Shown piece after piece: positions 41,060-50,265 of a stretch of 64,000 nucleotides of DNA. The position numbers were made by a program, and so were the translations under genes. The notes below the pieces were generated by a model that was not told the origin of the DNA, did not search any database, and worked only from the letters and a program-made list of their open reading frames with translations. Position 1 is the stretch's first letter; each line of letters starts with the position of its first letter. Source of the DNA: VSJD01 sp964617825 (GTDB lineage Bacteria; Verrucomicrobiota; Kiritimatiellia; JAAZAB01); contig CAZTWL010000003.1 in the NCBI GenBank assembly GCA_964617825.1, positions 124,001 through 188,000 on the forward strand, in the 5' to 3' direction.

Positions 41060-42301
41060 ATGGCTAATGTCTTGGAGAATGCTCTTAGTTTGGTGGAGAA
41101 AACGGGCGACATCCTGAACTTCAACAAGCGCTTTCAAGGACAGGAAATCATGGAGCGCCTGCGCATTCCGGACAAGGTGATTATGTTCCGCGCCTCGGTC
41201 CAGCTCGACCGCGGCGGAATGAAGGTTTTTAATTGCTATCGCATCCAGCATAACGATGTGCTGGGCTGTTACAAGGGCGGCATCCGGTTTCATCCCGATG
41301 TGGACCTGGATGAAGTCAAGGCGTTGGCCCTGTGGATGACCCTGAAAACATCCCTGGTCGGCATTCCTTATGGCGGGGCCAAGGGTGGAATTACGGTGGA
41401 TCCCAAGACCCTTTCGGTCACGGAACTGGAGCGGCTGGTGCGCAAGTATACTTCCCGCCTGGTGAACGATATCGGGCCCAACATCGATATTCCCGCGCCT
41501 GACATGGGTACGAGCACCCGGGAAATGGCTTGGATTTACGACGAATATCGCAAATATCGCGACGTTGCCCGTGGCGTAGTCACCGGCAAGCCGATTTCCC
41601 TGGGCGGCTCGCTGGGCCGCAAGGAAGCTACCGGCCGCGGCGTGGTCTGCACCATGCTGGAAGCGGTCAAGGATGCCGGCCTGGCCAACTACACCGTTGC
41701 GGTGCAGGGATTCGGCAACGTGGGTTCGCATGCGGCGCTGGACTGTTTCGAGCGCGGGCTCAAGGTCGTGGCCATTCAGGACGTAACCGGCGGAGTCTGC
41801 AATCCCGAAGGTCTCAACGTGCGCGAACTGATTAAGCATCGCGACCAGACTGGCGCCATCGAAGGTTTTACCGGCGGTAAACCGATGACCGAAAATGTCG
41901 TTTCCTATCCTTGCGATGTGCTTCTGCCCTGCGCCAAGGAAAATATGATAACGGAGGAGAATGCCGCGAGCGTCAAGGCCAAGCTGATCGTCGAAGGCGC
42001 CAACGGGCCGACGACTCCGGAAGCCGACAAAATTTTGAATGCCCATAAGATCCTGGTGGTGCCCGACATTCTGGCCAATGCCGGCGGCGTGATCGTCTCC
42101 TACTTCGAGTGGGTGCAAAACCGCGAAGGATTTTATTGGGAGGAAGAAGACGTCAATACCCGCCTCTTCAACCGGTTGCGTAAAGCCTATGCCGGGGTCA
42201 GGGAAATGGCCGCAGCTAAAAAAGTGTCGTTCCGCCAGGCGGCCTATTGCATCGCCCTTGAAAAGATCGTCCTGGCCATGACGGCCCGCGGCGTGCAATA
42301 A
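41060..42301 (+). CDS. gdhA: Glutamate dehydrogenase
   Basis: Hexameric-type Glu dehydrogenase of 413 aa linking 2-oxoglutarate, ammonium and glutamate. Motifs are CYKGGIRFHPDVDLDEVKAL, the catalytic Lys region PYGGAKGGI, the dinucleotide motif VQGFGNVGSHAAL and the C-terminal AYCIALEKIV. A Shine-Dalgarno (AGAAAGG) precedes the ATG. Cofactor preference was not deduced. Confidence 0.96.
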   Translation: MANVLENALSLVEKTGDILNFNKRFQGQEIMERLRIPDKVIMFRASVQLDRGGMKVFNCYRIQHNDVLGCYKGGIRFHPDVDLDEVKALALWMTLKTSLVGIPYGGAKGGITVDPKTLSVTELERLVRKYTSRLVNDIGPNIDIPAPDMGTSTREMAWIYDEYRKYRDVARGVVTGKPISLGGSLGRKEATGRGVVCTMLEAVKDAGLANYTVAVQGFGNVGSHAALDCFERGLKVVAIQDVTGGVCNPEGLNVRELIKHRDQTGAIEGFTGGKPMTENVVSYPCDVLLPCAKENMITEENAASVKAKLIVEGANGPTTPEADKILNAHKILVVPDILANAGGVIVSYFEWVQNREGFYWEEEDVNTRLFNRLRKAYAGVREMAAAKKVSFRQAAYCIALEKIVLAMTARGVQ

Positions 42302-42338
42302 GACGGATGCCGGACGCCTGCTATCCGGTTCCCGGCCA

Positions 42339-43823
42339 TCATTCCTTGCGTTCCAGCCTGAGGTCGCAAAGGGATGCGGCGCCTTTGAAGCGCCCGCGGA
42401 TTTGAACGCGGATTGCCTCGGCGCGGACCGGAATCTCGAAAGTCTGCTTGACCATCGACCAGCCATCGGTCCGGACGCGGGTGGGTTCTTTGACCACGAA
42501 GCGTTCCAATACCTCCGTGCTTCCCGAAGGCGCCGGTCCGGATGCGACGCGGCGCACGAGGGAGATGACGACGGAGAGGGATCCGTTGAAATCGTTGCTT
42601 TTCCAGACGCGGCCTTGCAGGGTGAATTTCATATCCGGTGTCACGGAAATCAAGGGCGAGGCGATCCACAGTTCGTTTTCCCTGCCAGAGTGCAAATTCC
42701 ATCCTGGGCGGCCATCCACCAGTTCCCAGGCCACCCTCTGGCGGTAGCGGTTGCCTAGGTGAATTTGCCAGCCCGGAACGGGCTGATTGGCGGCCGTGAA
42801 TATTTCCGGAAAAGCCAGGAAATTGTTGCCGGTCGCCGGATCAAGCATGCGCACGGCGGGCAGGGGTGGGCCGATGAGGTCCGCTTGGCGGTGCGCATAT
42901 CGCCAAGCCAGGATGCCGGCGGCGGCCAGGAGCATGACCAGTATGGTCAACGCTCCCGCGGCCAGCAGTTGCCAACGCCGCATCCGCCGGCGCAAGGCGT
43001 CAACCCGTCGCACCTCGACGGTGTTTTTGACGGCTTGTTCCGGACGGTCGGGCGGGTGGAACGGAATCAGTTCCCGCAGCGGCGCCCGGTCCTTGCGCGG
43101 ATCGGACTCGATCAGCGCCGTGGCCTCGACCGGCAATCCGGCGCCAGCCATCGCGGCGCGGTAGGCGTCCAGATCGAAAGGAATACGCCGCCAGTAGACC
43201 GCGCCTTCCTCCGTGTCGTAAACGCAATAACTGGCGCGCGGGTCGCCATCGCGCGAATAGCCGACGGACCCGACATTAACCAGGTAGCGCTTGCCCTGCT
43301 CGAGCACAAAATCCTGCGGTTCCAGCGCGTGGGGGGTCAGACTGGCGCCGATGACATGCATGCCGGGGCGGTGCGTGTGCCCGATGAACAGCAGGGGTTC
43401 CGGCACGGCTTTCCAGCTCGGTTCGCTGTCGGCGGGTTCGAAGACGTAGTTGAAGTATTCGGGATTGCCGAATTCGCCGTGCGCGCAGCGGAAGTTCGGG
43501 CCGGCCAGCATCAGCGGCCAAGTGTTAAACTCTTGAATCGCGCGGGGCCCAAGCTGGTTAGCCGTCCAGCCGATCAATTCGCGAGCCATATGACTGAACA
43601 GCACCGGGTCCATTTTACCGCAAACGGCGGCGTCATGATTGCCGAGGACAAAATAGTTCACCGAGGTATAAAGCGCTTCGAGCACCTCGGCCGGGTTCGG
43701 GCCGTAGCCAATGGCATCGCCCAGGCTGATCACCTGGTCCACGGACATACTGCGGATATCCAGCCAGACGGCATTCCAGGCCTGTAGATTGGCGTGAATA
43801 TCAGAGACGATGGCAATGCGCAT
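42339..43823 (-). CDS. Metallophosphoesterase with membrane anchor and C-terminal beta-sandwich
   Basis: A 494-aa protein with the dinuclear metal motifs of YfcE-like phosphoesterases: VSDIHANL, LGDAIGYGP, GNHDAAVCG and GHTHRPGMH, then NVGSVGYSRDG. A single transmembrane segment lies near residues 283-311 (LLAAGALTILVMLLAAAG). The rest (IHLGNRYRQRVAWELVDGRP, EIPVRAEAIRVQIRG) is beta-rich and resembles a carbohydrate-binding or jelly-roll domain outside the membrane. The start is ATG 43823. The substrate is unknown. Confidence 0.78.
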   Translation of the reverse strand: MRIAIVSDIHANLQAWNAVWLDIRSMSVDQVISLGDAIGYGPNPAEVLEALYTSVNYFVLGNHDAAVCGKMDPVLFSHMARELIGWTANQLGPRAIQEFNTWPLMLAGPNFRCAHGEFGNPEYFNYVFEPADSEPSWKAVPEPLLFIGHTHRPGMHVIGASLTPHALEPQDFVLEQGKRYLVNVGSVGYSRDGDPRASYCVYDTEEGAVYWRRIPFDLDAYRAAMAGAGLPVEATALIESDPRKDRAPLRELIPFHPPDRPEQAVKNTVEVRRVDALRRRMRRWQLLAAGALTILVMLLAAAGILAWRYAHRQADLIGPPLPAVRMLDPATGNNFLAFPEIFTAANQPVPGWQIHLGNRYRQRVAWELVDGRPGWNLHSGRENELWIASPLISVTPDMKFTLQGRVWKSNDFNGSLSVVISLVRRVASGPAPSGSTEVLERFVVKEPTRVRTDGWSMVKQTFEIPVRAEAIRVQIRGRFKGAASLCDLRLERKE

Positions 43824-44015
43824 AATTTCCGCTTTCCGGATCGATGCAATTAGAGCAAAATTGTTTGCTGGAAGTGTAGGAAGTTCGTTCCTCCGGCACA
43901 AGACCGGAAGTGCAATTCCGGCGGGATCGACAACCGGCATTGATCGGCCGGCAAATTAAGGTTAAACTTAAACAAATGAGGTTGCATGGCGGTCGATAGC
44001 GGGGATATTCGATCT

Positions 44016-44040
44016 TTGTAGCCGCGGCCTTTGGCCGCCT
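44016..44040. repeat. REP-like hairpin, copy 1
   Basis: TTTGTAGCCGCGGCC followed by TTT and GGCCGCC forms a short GC stem (44024-44038). Its head TTTGTAGCCGC recurs at 56157, also upstream of a plus-strand gene. Confidence 0.4.
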
Positions 44041-44091
44041 GGTTCGAATGCAAACCGGACAAGCAAATCCTGGTGAAAGCAGTTGCCGGCA

Positions 44092-44808
44092 ATGAAGCCC
44101 ATGCTGAATGCATTCATGGATATCATCTTTCCGCGGGTCTGCGCCGGGTGCGGGCGCGAGGTTGGCGGGTCTTGCGGGTATTTGTGTTGGGACTGTATGT
44201 TGCGTTTGGAGTGGATCCGCCCGCCCTTTTGCCGGATTTGCGGAGACCCGCTGGAAGGCGATGTGGCGCTTCCGTTTGTTTGCGCGGGGTGTGCTGCCCG
44301 CCCGCCGGCTTTTGAGCGGGCCCGCTCGGTGGCGCGGTTTCGCGGCGCTTTGCGGACCATCTTGCATGCATTCAAGTACCGGGGGGCAACCTGGCTGAGC
44401 GCCGACTTGACGGATCTCCTGCGGGCCTGTTATGCAATCTACTTTGCCAGGGCCGGCTTGGATACCGTGACCTATGTGCCGCTTTATCCGGCGCGTGAGC
44501 GGGAGCGCTCCTATAATCAGGCATTCTTGCTGGCCCAGGGACTGGCCGCGACTTGCCCGCCATTGGTCCTGCGCGGATGCTTGCGCCGCGTCCGGCCGAC
44601 GCCATCGCAAACTAATTTGACAGCCGGGGAGCGAATTGCTAACGTTAAATCCATGTTTTCGATCCAAGCGCCTCAAGATACTGTGGGGCGGCGAATTCTC
44701 TTGGTGGATGACGTCATGACTACCGGGGCAACGGTGAATGAATGCGCCCGGACGCTTAAACAGGCCGGAGCGGCCCTGGTTGGGGTGCTGACGGTGGGGC
44801 GCGGGTAA
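44092..44808 (+). CDS. comF: ComF-family phosphoribosyltransferase-like protein
   Basis: A 238-aa protein with the double zinc-ribbon start of ComF (CAGCGREVGGSCGYLCWDC, CRICGDP...CAGC) and a PRTase core (RERERSYNQAFLLAQGLA, RILLVDDVMTTGATVNECAR). ComF proteins act in DNA uptake during transformation; no other competence gene is nearby. ATG 44092 is used; ATGs at 44101 and 44110 are also in frame. Confidence 0.9.
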   Translation: MKPMLNAFMDIIFPRVCAGCGREVGGSCGYLCWDCMLRLEWIRPPFCRICGDPLEGDVALPFVCAGCAARPPAFERARSVARFRGALRTILHAFKYRGATWLSADLTDLLRACYAIYFARAGLDTVTYVPLYPARERERSYNQAFLLAQGLAATCPPLVLRGCLRRVRPTPSQTNLTAGERIANVKSMFSIQAPQDTVGRRILLVDDVMTTGATVNECARTLKQAGAALVGVLTVGRG

Positions 44809-44865
44809 CTTTCACGAAACCCGGAGTCTGAATCCGGAAAACAGACATTCGAAATCGGACCAGCC

Positions 44866-45738
44866 ATGCGCTTATTCGATCGTAAAAAGTATACCTCGAT
44901 CAGGGTTCAGAAGAAGGATTTGCCCAGCGGTTTGTGGGTCAAATGTCCGGACTGCAAGGAGATTATCTATAAACACGAGATCGACGAAAGCAAAGGTGTT
45001 TGTCCGAAGTGTTCGTTTCATTTCCAAATTTCCGCGCACGAGCGGCTGGCGCTGTTAATTAATGCGGGCACTTTCCAGGAATGGGATGCCGACTTGGTCA
45101 GCGTGGATCCGCTGCAGTTTACCGGACAGGTTTCCTATAAGGACAAACTGATCGAAAACCGGAAGAAGAGCGCCCTCAAAGACGCGGTGCTGTGCGGCCA
45201 GGGCCAGATGGGGCCGTTTACGGTGGCTTTGGGGATAATGAATTTTAATTTCTTGGGCGGCAGCATGGGGTCGGTTGTCGGCGAAAAAATTACCCGGCTG
45301 TTCGAACGGGCGCTGGCCTCCCGCTGGCCGGTCATCGTCGTCTGTGCCACAGGCGGAGCCCGGATGTACGAGGGGCTTTTCAGCCTGATGCAGATGGCCA
45401 AAACCAGCGCCGCCGTGGCGCGCCATGGGCAGGCGGGCTTGCCTTTCATTTCGGTCTTGACCCATCCTTCCACGGCCGGGGTCATGGCGAGCTTTGCCAC
45501 GCTGGGCGATATCATCATGGCCGAGCCGAAGGCTTTGATCGGATTTGCGGGGCCGCGGGTCATCAAGGAAACGACGCGGGAAGATATTCCCAAGGGATTT
45601 CAACGTTCTGAGTTCGTGATCAAGCATGGCCTGATCGATATGATTGTGCAACGTAAGGATATGGCCGGCACACTGGTCAGCCTCTTGGGTTATATGACTC
45701 CAGATTCGCGCGCGGGTGCGCGGATCGTAAATGACTGA
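44866..45738 (+). CDS. accD: Acetyl-CoA carboxylase carboxyltransferase, beta subunit
   Basis: A 290-aa subunit of the malonyl-CoA-forming carboxylase. A zinc ribbon (C27, C30, C46, C49) is followed by the crotonase-fold carboxyltransferase domain (VVCATGGARMYEGLFSLMQM, VLTHPSTAGVMASFA, LIGFAGPRVIKETTRE). The last 8 bp overlap the folC start, the common accD-folC pairing. Confidence 0.97.
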   Translation: MRLFDRKKYTSIRVQKKDLPSGLWVKCPDCKEIIYKHEIDESKGVCPKCSFHFQISAHERLALLINAGTFQEWDADLVSVDPLQFTGQVSYKDKLIENRKKSALKDAVLCGQGQMGPFTVALGIMNFNFLGGSMGSVVGEKITRLFERALASRWPVIVVCATGGARMYEGLFSLMQMAKTSAAVARHGQAGLPFISVLTHPSTAGVMASFATLGDIIMAEPKALIGFAGPRVIKETTREDIPKGFQRSEFVIKHGLIDMIVQRKDMAGTLVSLLGYMTPDSRAGARIVND

Positions 45739-47068
45739 GTTTTTTATCATGCCCTCCACTGTTGCCGAATCGCTCTCGCGTCTGTACCGTCTGCATGCCG
45801 CCGGCATCAAATTCGGCCTGGAAACCGAAGTGGCCTTGCTCGAACGCTTGGGTCATCCGGAGCGGAATCTGGCGATCATCCACGTGGCGGGCACCAACGG
45901 CAAGGGTTCGGTCTGTAGCATGCTGGAGTCGGTCTTGCGCCGTGCCGGCCTGAAAACCGGTCTTTATACCTCGCCGCATCTGATCCGGTTTAACGAAAGG
46001 ATCCGGGTTAACGGGCAATGCATTAAGGACGAAACCCTGGCGACGCTCATTCCCCTGGTGGATGAGCAGGCCAAGCTGACCGCGGCCCGGCCGGGCGGTC
46101 AGGAAGTCACCTTTTTTGAGTTTACGACGGCGCTGGCCTTTGAACATTTCAAACGGGAACATGTCGATATCGTCGTGCTGGAAACCGGCATGGGGGGGCG
46201 GCTCGATGCCACGAATGTGATTGTTCCGCTGATATCCGTGATTACCGGCATCAGCCTGGAACATACCCATTGCCTGGGCAAGGACCTGGCAAGCATTGCG
46301 GCCGAGAAGGGCGGCATCATCAAGCCGGGGCGGCCGGTGGTCGTTGGTCCCCTGGATGACGAATCCCTGGCGGTAATCCAGCGTTTGGCGCAGGAGCGCC
46401 AGGCGCGCCTTATCCAAGCCGGCGATGCCGTTGCGGTTAGGCGCAAGTCCCAAAATTTGGATGGCCAGCAGGTCAGCATCGATTCGGAGAGTGTTTCGTA
46501 TGGAAGCTTCCGTTGTCCCTTGATCGGGCGGCATCAGCTCGAGAATATGGGAGTTGCCGTGGCCGTCCTGGAAGTCCTGCGGGATGAATGCGGCGTGGCG
46601 GTGACGCTGCAGGCCGTTAAAGAAGGTTTGGAGCGTGTCCGCTGGCCGGGCCGCTGCCAGGTGCTGTCGAAAGAACCGGTAACGATCCTGGATGGCGCCC
46701 ATAATCCCGAAGGGGCGCAGGTATTGAGCCAGGTGCTGCAGGAATTGGTCAAGGGCCAGCCGGTGGGGCTGGTGACGGGCATGTGTGCGGACAAGGACCT
46801 CGATGGGTTCTTGCAGGCCTTGGCAGGCAAGGTGCGGCGGCTTTGGGCCGTGCCGCTAAGGACCGAGCGCAGCCGCCCGCTCGATGTCATGGCGGCCAAA
46901 TCGCAGTTTTTTGGGTGCCCGGTGACGACTGCGTCCGTGCCGGATGCCTTGCGCGAAGCGGCCGCCTGGGCCGTGGCCAATCGCGGGGTTGTGTGCATTG
47001 CCGGATCGCTTTATCTGGCCGGCGAGGTGCTGGAGTTGAGCGGAAAGACGGATAGCCTTTTCGATTAA
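45731..47068 (+). CDS. folC: Dihydrofolate synthase / folylpolyglutamate synthase
   Basis: Mur-ligase-family enzyme (445 aa) adding glutamate to dihydropteroate and folates. The P-loop HVAGTNGKGSVCSMLES, GLYTSPHLIRFNERIRVNG, LETGMGGRLDATN and ILDGAHNPEGAQ are present. ATG 45731 overlaps accD; ATG 45749 is the alternative. Translational coupling to accD is likely. Confidence 0.95.
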   Translation: MTEFFIMPSTVAESLSRLYRLHAAGIKFGLETEVALLERLGHPERNLAIIHVAGTNGKGSVCSMLESVLRRAGLKTGLYTSPHLIRFNERIRVNGQCIKDETLATLIPLVDEQAKLTAARPGGQEVTFFEFTTALAFEHFKREHVDIVVLETGMGGRLDATNVIVPLISVITGISLEHTHCLGKDLASIAAEKGGIIKPGRPVVVGPLDDESLAVIQRLAQERQARLIQAGDAVAVRRKSQNLDGQQVSIDSESVSYGSFRCPLIGRHQLENMGVAVAVLEVLRDECGVAVTLQAVKEGLERVRWPGRCQVLSKEPVTILDGAHNPEGAQVLSQVLQELVKGQPVGLVTGMCADKDLDGFLQALAGKVRRLWAVPLRTERSRPLDVMAAKSQFFGCPVTTASVPDALREAAAWAVANRGVVCIAGSLYLAGEVLELSGKTDSLFD

Positions 47069-47170
47069 CGGTTGTTCGCCTTTCTGCCGCGCGGATGCAA
47101 TAATTTCTTTGTTGATTTTTTTCTTTATAAAACCGCTGCGCGCGATTATCTTACCCCTTCGACAACTGAA

Positions 47171-47256
47171 GCCGGGGTGGCGAAATGGCAGACGCACTGG
47201 ACTCAAAATCCAGCGATGGCAACATCATGAGGGTTCAACTCCCTCCCCCGGCACCA
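47171..47256 (+). tRNA. tRNA-Leu (anticodon CAA)
   Basis: An 86-nt class II tRNA. Acceptor GCCGGGG pairs with CCCCGGC; the anticodon stem CTGGA/TCCAG holds loop CTCAAAA (anticodon CAA). It has a long variable arm and GGTTCAACTCC in the T-arm. CCA is encoded. Confidence 0.95.
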
Positions 47257-47428
47257 GTTCGATTGCGGACTGGCGATTGTCGATTTCTGATCGATGGCGT
47301 TTTTCGCCAGACCGGGTTTTGCCGGAGCGCTCCCTCCAGGCGAGAGCGGCGTTGAGCAGTGGGAAGTTTTGGCGAAGAGGGATCCTGTGTTTTAACCCGG
47401 AACTGTTAACCTCCATATTGAAGGATAT

Positions 47429-48283
47429 ATGAATAACCCCTATCAGCAGTTTGTGGCGACCTATGCGCGGTTGGTTGGCGAACAATACCCCTTGGGCACC
47501 GCCAGTCCCTGCCCGCGCGTCATTATCCCGCGGGAAGCGCCTTGCGTCCTGCTCTTTTCGCCTCATCCGGATGACGAGTGCATTACCGGCGCTTTGCCCC
47601 TGCGGCTGATGCGCGAACGCAAGATGAACGTGATCGATGTTGCCATAACCCAGGGCAGCCGCAAGGACCGGCAGGATGAGCGCCTGGCGGAATTGCGCCA
47701 TGCCTGCGATTACCTCGGCTGGGGCGTGCTCCAGACGGCGGAGCGCGGCCTGGAAAAAATCAATCTGGCCGCCCGCGAACAAAATCCGGAAGCTTGGGCG
47801 ATGAACGTGAACGTGATTGCCGGGATCCTTAAGAAAAAACAGCCGCGCCTGATTTTTGTGCCGCACGAAAAGGACTTCAACAGTTCCCATATCGGCACGC
47901 ATTTCCTGGTCAACGATGCGCTCAAAACCATGGATGAAAGTTTCTGCTGCGGCGTGTGCGAGACGGAATTCTGGGCGCCGATGGCCAATCCCAATCTGAT
48001 GATCGAGTCCAGCGTGGCCGATGTGACCGATCTGGTCACGGCCTTGTCGTTCCATGTGGGCGAGGTCAACCGCAATCCGTACCATGTGCGTCTGCCGGCC
48101 TGGATGCAGGACAACGTCCGCCGGGGCGGGGAACTGGTCGGCGGGCAGGGGGGGCATGCGCCCAATTTTGCGTTTGCCACGCTCTACCGGTTCCGGTCCT
48201 GGGTCCACGGGAAATACAAGAAATCCGATACCGAGGGCAAGTTTGTGTCATGCAACGATAATTTGGAAAACATTCTTGGCTGA
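47429..48283 (+). CDS. PIG-L family deacetylase
   Basis: A 284-aa LmbE/PIG-L-type zinc deacetylase with the metal/catalytic motif FSPHPDDECITGALPLRL and the later zinc histidine in SSHIGTH. Members remove N-acetyl groups from GlcNAc derivatives. It is followed after 14 bp by a ceramidase-like gene on the same strand, so the pair may be one transcript acting on an acylated amino sugar or lipid. The substrate is unknown. Confidence 0.88.
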   Translation: MNNPYQQFVATYARLVGEQYPLGTASPCPRVIIPREAPCVLLFSPHPDDECITGALPLRLMRERKMNVIDVAITQGSRKDRQDERLAELRHACDYLGWGVLQTAERGLEKINLAAREQNPEAWAMNVNVIAGILKKKQPRLIFVPHEKDFNSSHIGTHFLVNDALKTMDESFCCGVCETEFWAPMANPNLMIESSVADVTDLVTALSFHVGEVNRNPYHVRLPAWMQDNVRRGGELVGGQGGHAPNFAFATLYRFRSWVHGKYKKSDTEGKFVSCNDNLENILG

Positions 48284-48297
48284 GAAAGGAGCGATCG

Positions 48298-49602
48298 ATG
48301 CAGGCAGGTTTTGCTCGAATTGACATAACGCCGCGTGGTCCGATTCGCATGGAAGGTATGCTGCGGGCGCACGATTCGACCGGTGTGCACGACCCGATTT
48401 TTGCGAAAGCTTTTGTGCTTTCCAATGGGACGAAACCGGCCGATGCGTTTGCCCTCGTGGCCTTGGATATCTGCGGGGTGTCGGCGAAGTTTAGCCGCAC
48501 GGTCCGAACCCTGATCGAAAAAAAATCAGGAATTCCCGTTGACCGGATTGTTGTGGCGGCCAAGCACAACCACTCCGGGCCGGCCACCCAGGAAGCCAAG
48601 AACAAGAATGAAGATGAATATATCCAGGAGTTGATCAATAAAGTTGTCACTGTGGTCGAAGATGCGGTGCGCCGTTTGGAGCCGGCGTCCATCGGCTGCG
48701 CCTCGGGCCGCGAGGATACAATCAGCCATTATCGGCGCCTGTTGGCCGATGACGGCCACGTAGTCATGAACTGGGAGCCCTGGCCGGCGGAACGCATTGT
48801 CCGTCCGCTGGGTGTGATCGATCCTGAGCTTGGCGTTTTTAAAGTCGTGTCGGCGGACGGCAAGAACCGTCTGCTGGGGGTGCTGTTCAACCATGCCGGG
48901 CATCCGAATGTGATGTCGGGCGATAATTACCTGATATGTCCGGATTATCCCGGGCGGGCAGAGGTTCTCCTGGAAAAGAAATTTGGCGGGGTGGCGATAT
49001 TTTTCAACGGCGCGCAGGGCACCATGGATATCGACGGGTTGCGCGACCGCGATTGGGCGGGGGTTGACCGCGTGGGCGGAGCGCTGGCGGAGGCCGTGAC
49101 CGGCATCCTGCCGGCGATTGCGCCGCAGGCGACTGTCCGCCTGCGCAGCGGCGTATGCCGTTATACCATTCCCGCGCGCAAGATTTCCGCTGCGGAAAAA
49201 GCCTGGGCGGAAGCGATCGTCAAGCAAACGGGCGGGGCAGTTAAGCCCGTTGCCGACGGGGTGGGTGACGATTTTAAGGCCAACCTGTTCCTGAAACTAT
49301 GGAAGGTGCAGGACCGGGCGATCGACATGGAGCAGACCTGCCTGGCGGTGGATGATACCGTCCTGCTCAGCTTCCCGGGCGAGTTGTTCACGGAAATCGG
49401 CCAGCGGATCAAAATGGCCAGCCCGTTCCGTCACACCTATATTCTTGGCCTGGCCAACAGTAGTGTCGGTTATGTGCCAACCCGCGAGGCGATCCCGCAG
49501 GGCGGCTATGAGCCGTTGACGCGCAGAATGGATGATAATGCGGCCGAAATCATCGTGGATCAAAGCCTGGCGCTGCTGCGCAGCGTCAAAGCCATGGCGT
49601 AA
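48298..49602 (+). CDS. Neutral/alkaline ceramidase-like (N-terminal domain) protein
   Basis: A 434-aa protein with the start typical of the neutral non-lysosomal ceramidase superfamily (QAGFARIDITPRGPIRMEG). It also has the metal-site region VVAAKHNHSGPAT and FNHAGHPNVMSGDNYLICPD. No signal peptide or C-terminal Ig domain is seen, unlike true secreted ceramidases. In PVC bacteria many such proteins sit among sugar-catabolic genes, so amide or ester hydrolysis of another substrate is likely. GAAAGGAG precedes the ATG. Confidence 0.8.
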   Translation: MQAGFARIDITPRGPIRMEGMLRAHDSTGVHDPIFAKAFVLSNGTKPADAFALVALDICGVSAKFSRTVRTLIEKKSGIPVDRIVVAAKHNHSGPATQEAKNKNEDEYIQELINKVVTVVEDAVRRLEPASIGCASGREDTISHYRRLLADDGHVVMNWEPWPAERIVRPLGVIDPELGVFKVVSADGKNRLLGVLFNHAGHPNVMSGDNYLICPDYPGRAEVLLEKKFGGVAIFFNGAQGTMDIDGLRDRDWAGVDRVGGALAEAVTGILPAIAPQATVRLRSGVCRYTIPARKISAAEKAWAEAIVKQTGGAVKPVADGVGDDFKANLFLKLWKVQDRAIDMEQTCLAVDDTVLLSFPGELFTEIGQRIKMASPFRHTYILGLANSSVGYVPTREAIPQGGYEPLTRRMDDNAAEIIVDQSLALLRSVKAMA

Positions 49603-49644
49603 TGCCGCGCGGATTACGCCGCTTTGCCCGGGCCCCGGGCGGCC

Positions 49645-50265
49645 TTACTGCCCCTCGTCTGTCACCACGGCCGGGCGATTGATCCGGTCGGTGATTTCTT
49701 CTCGGTCGCTAAAGTTATCGCCATCGGTATCCGTGCGCAGCGGATCGGTCTTCCAGGTGTGGATCTCGTCGAAATCGGAAATACCGTCGCCATCCGCATC
49801 GTGGGCCACATAGACGCGCACTTTCAATTCGCCGTTCATCCCGGAAACAAGGGAAAAATTATTGCGGAACTTCAATTCCCCGGAACCGCCCGCAACCACA
49901 TTGGTTTCCTTGCCGATGAAATAGACCAAGTTTGTCGAGTTGCCGATCCGCATCAGCAACCCGCTGGCCGGCGCCCGGACGCCCAAATGGGTTTTAATCG
50001 TATCCGGGTTGCCGCTCGCTTCGTATTTTGCGTAGGAATCGCTCCAGTGGCCGACAGAGACGCAATGAATGATGTTGCTTTTGGAGGCGAATATTCCGCT
50101 GGGTTGCCATAATTGGTTGGCTTGCACCGTGATCAGGTGTTCCTCGGGCCGGTCCGGATTAACCTGCGGGGTTGCACAACCGGCAATGGCCAGCCCCAGC
50201 GCCATCAGCGCGCCGGGGACGGCGCATCGCCGGAATGGTGAATCGCTGAATCGATTGTCATCCAT
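49645..50265 (-). CDS. Lipoprotein with LecA-like domain and calcium-binding repeats
   Basis: A 206-aa lipoprotein with lipobox LAIAGC (the Cys being the lipidation site). It has a domain resembling PA-IL/LecA lectins (QANQLWQPSGIFASKSN, then GLLMRIGN and GGSGELKFRNN) and two thrombospondin type-3-like acidic repeats (DADGDGISDFDE, DTDGDNFSDREE) that should bind calcium. ATG 50265 shares its A with the serC stop (TAATG). It may bind a surface sugar; no ligand is known. Confidence 0.7.
   Translation of the reverse strand: MDDNRFSDSPFRRCAVPGALMALGLAIAGCATPQVNPDRPEEHLITVQANQLWQPSGIFASKSNIIHCVSVGHWSDSYAKYEASGNPDTIKTHLGVRAPASGLLMRIGNSTNLVYFIGKETNVVAGGSGELKFRNNFSLVSGMNGELKVRVYVAHDADGDGISDFDEIHTWKTDPLRTDTDGDNFSDREEITDRINRPAVVTDEGQ

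Noticed and set aside
40838..42466. Long open frame (542 codons) antisense to glutamate dehydrogenase
   Set aside because: It is the codon-bias shadow of gdhA on the other strand; its translation has no family features while gdhA is unmistakable.
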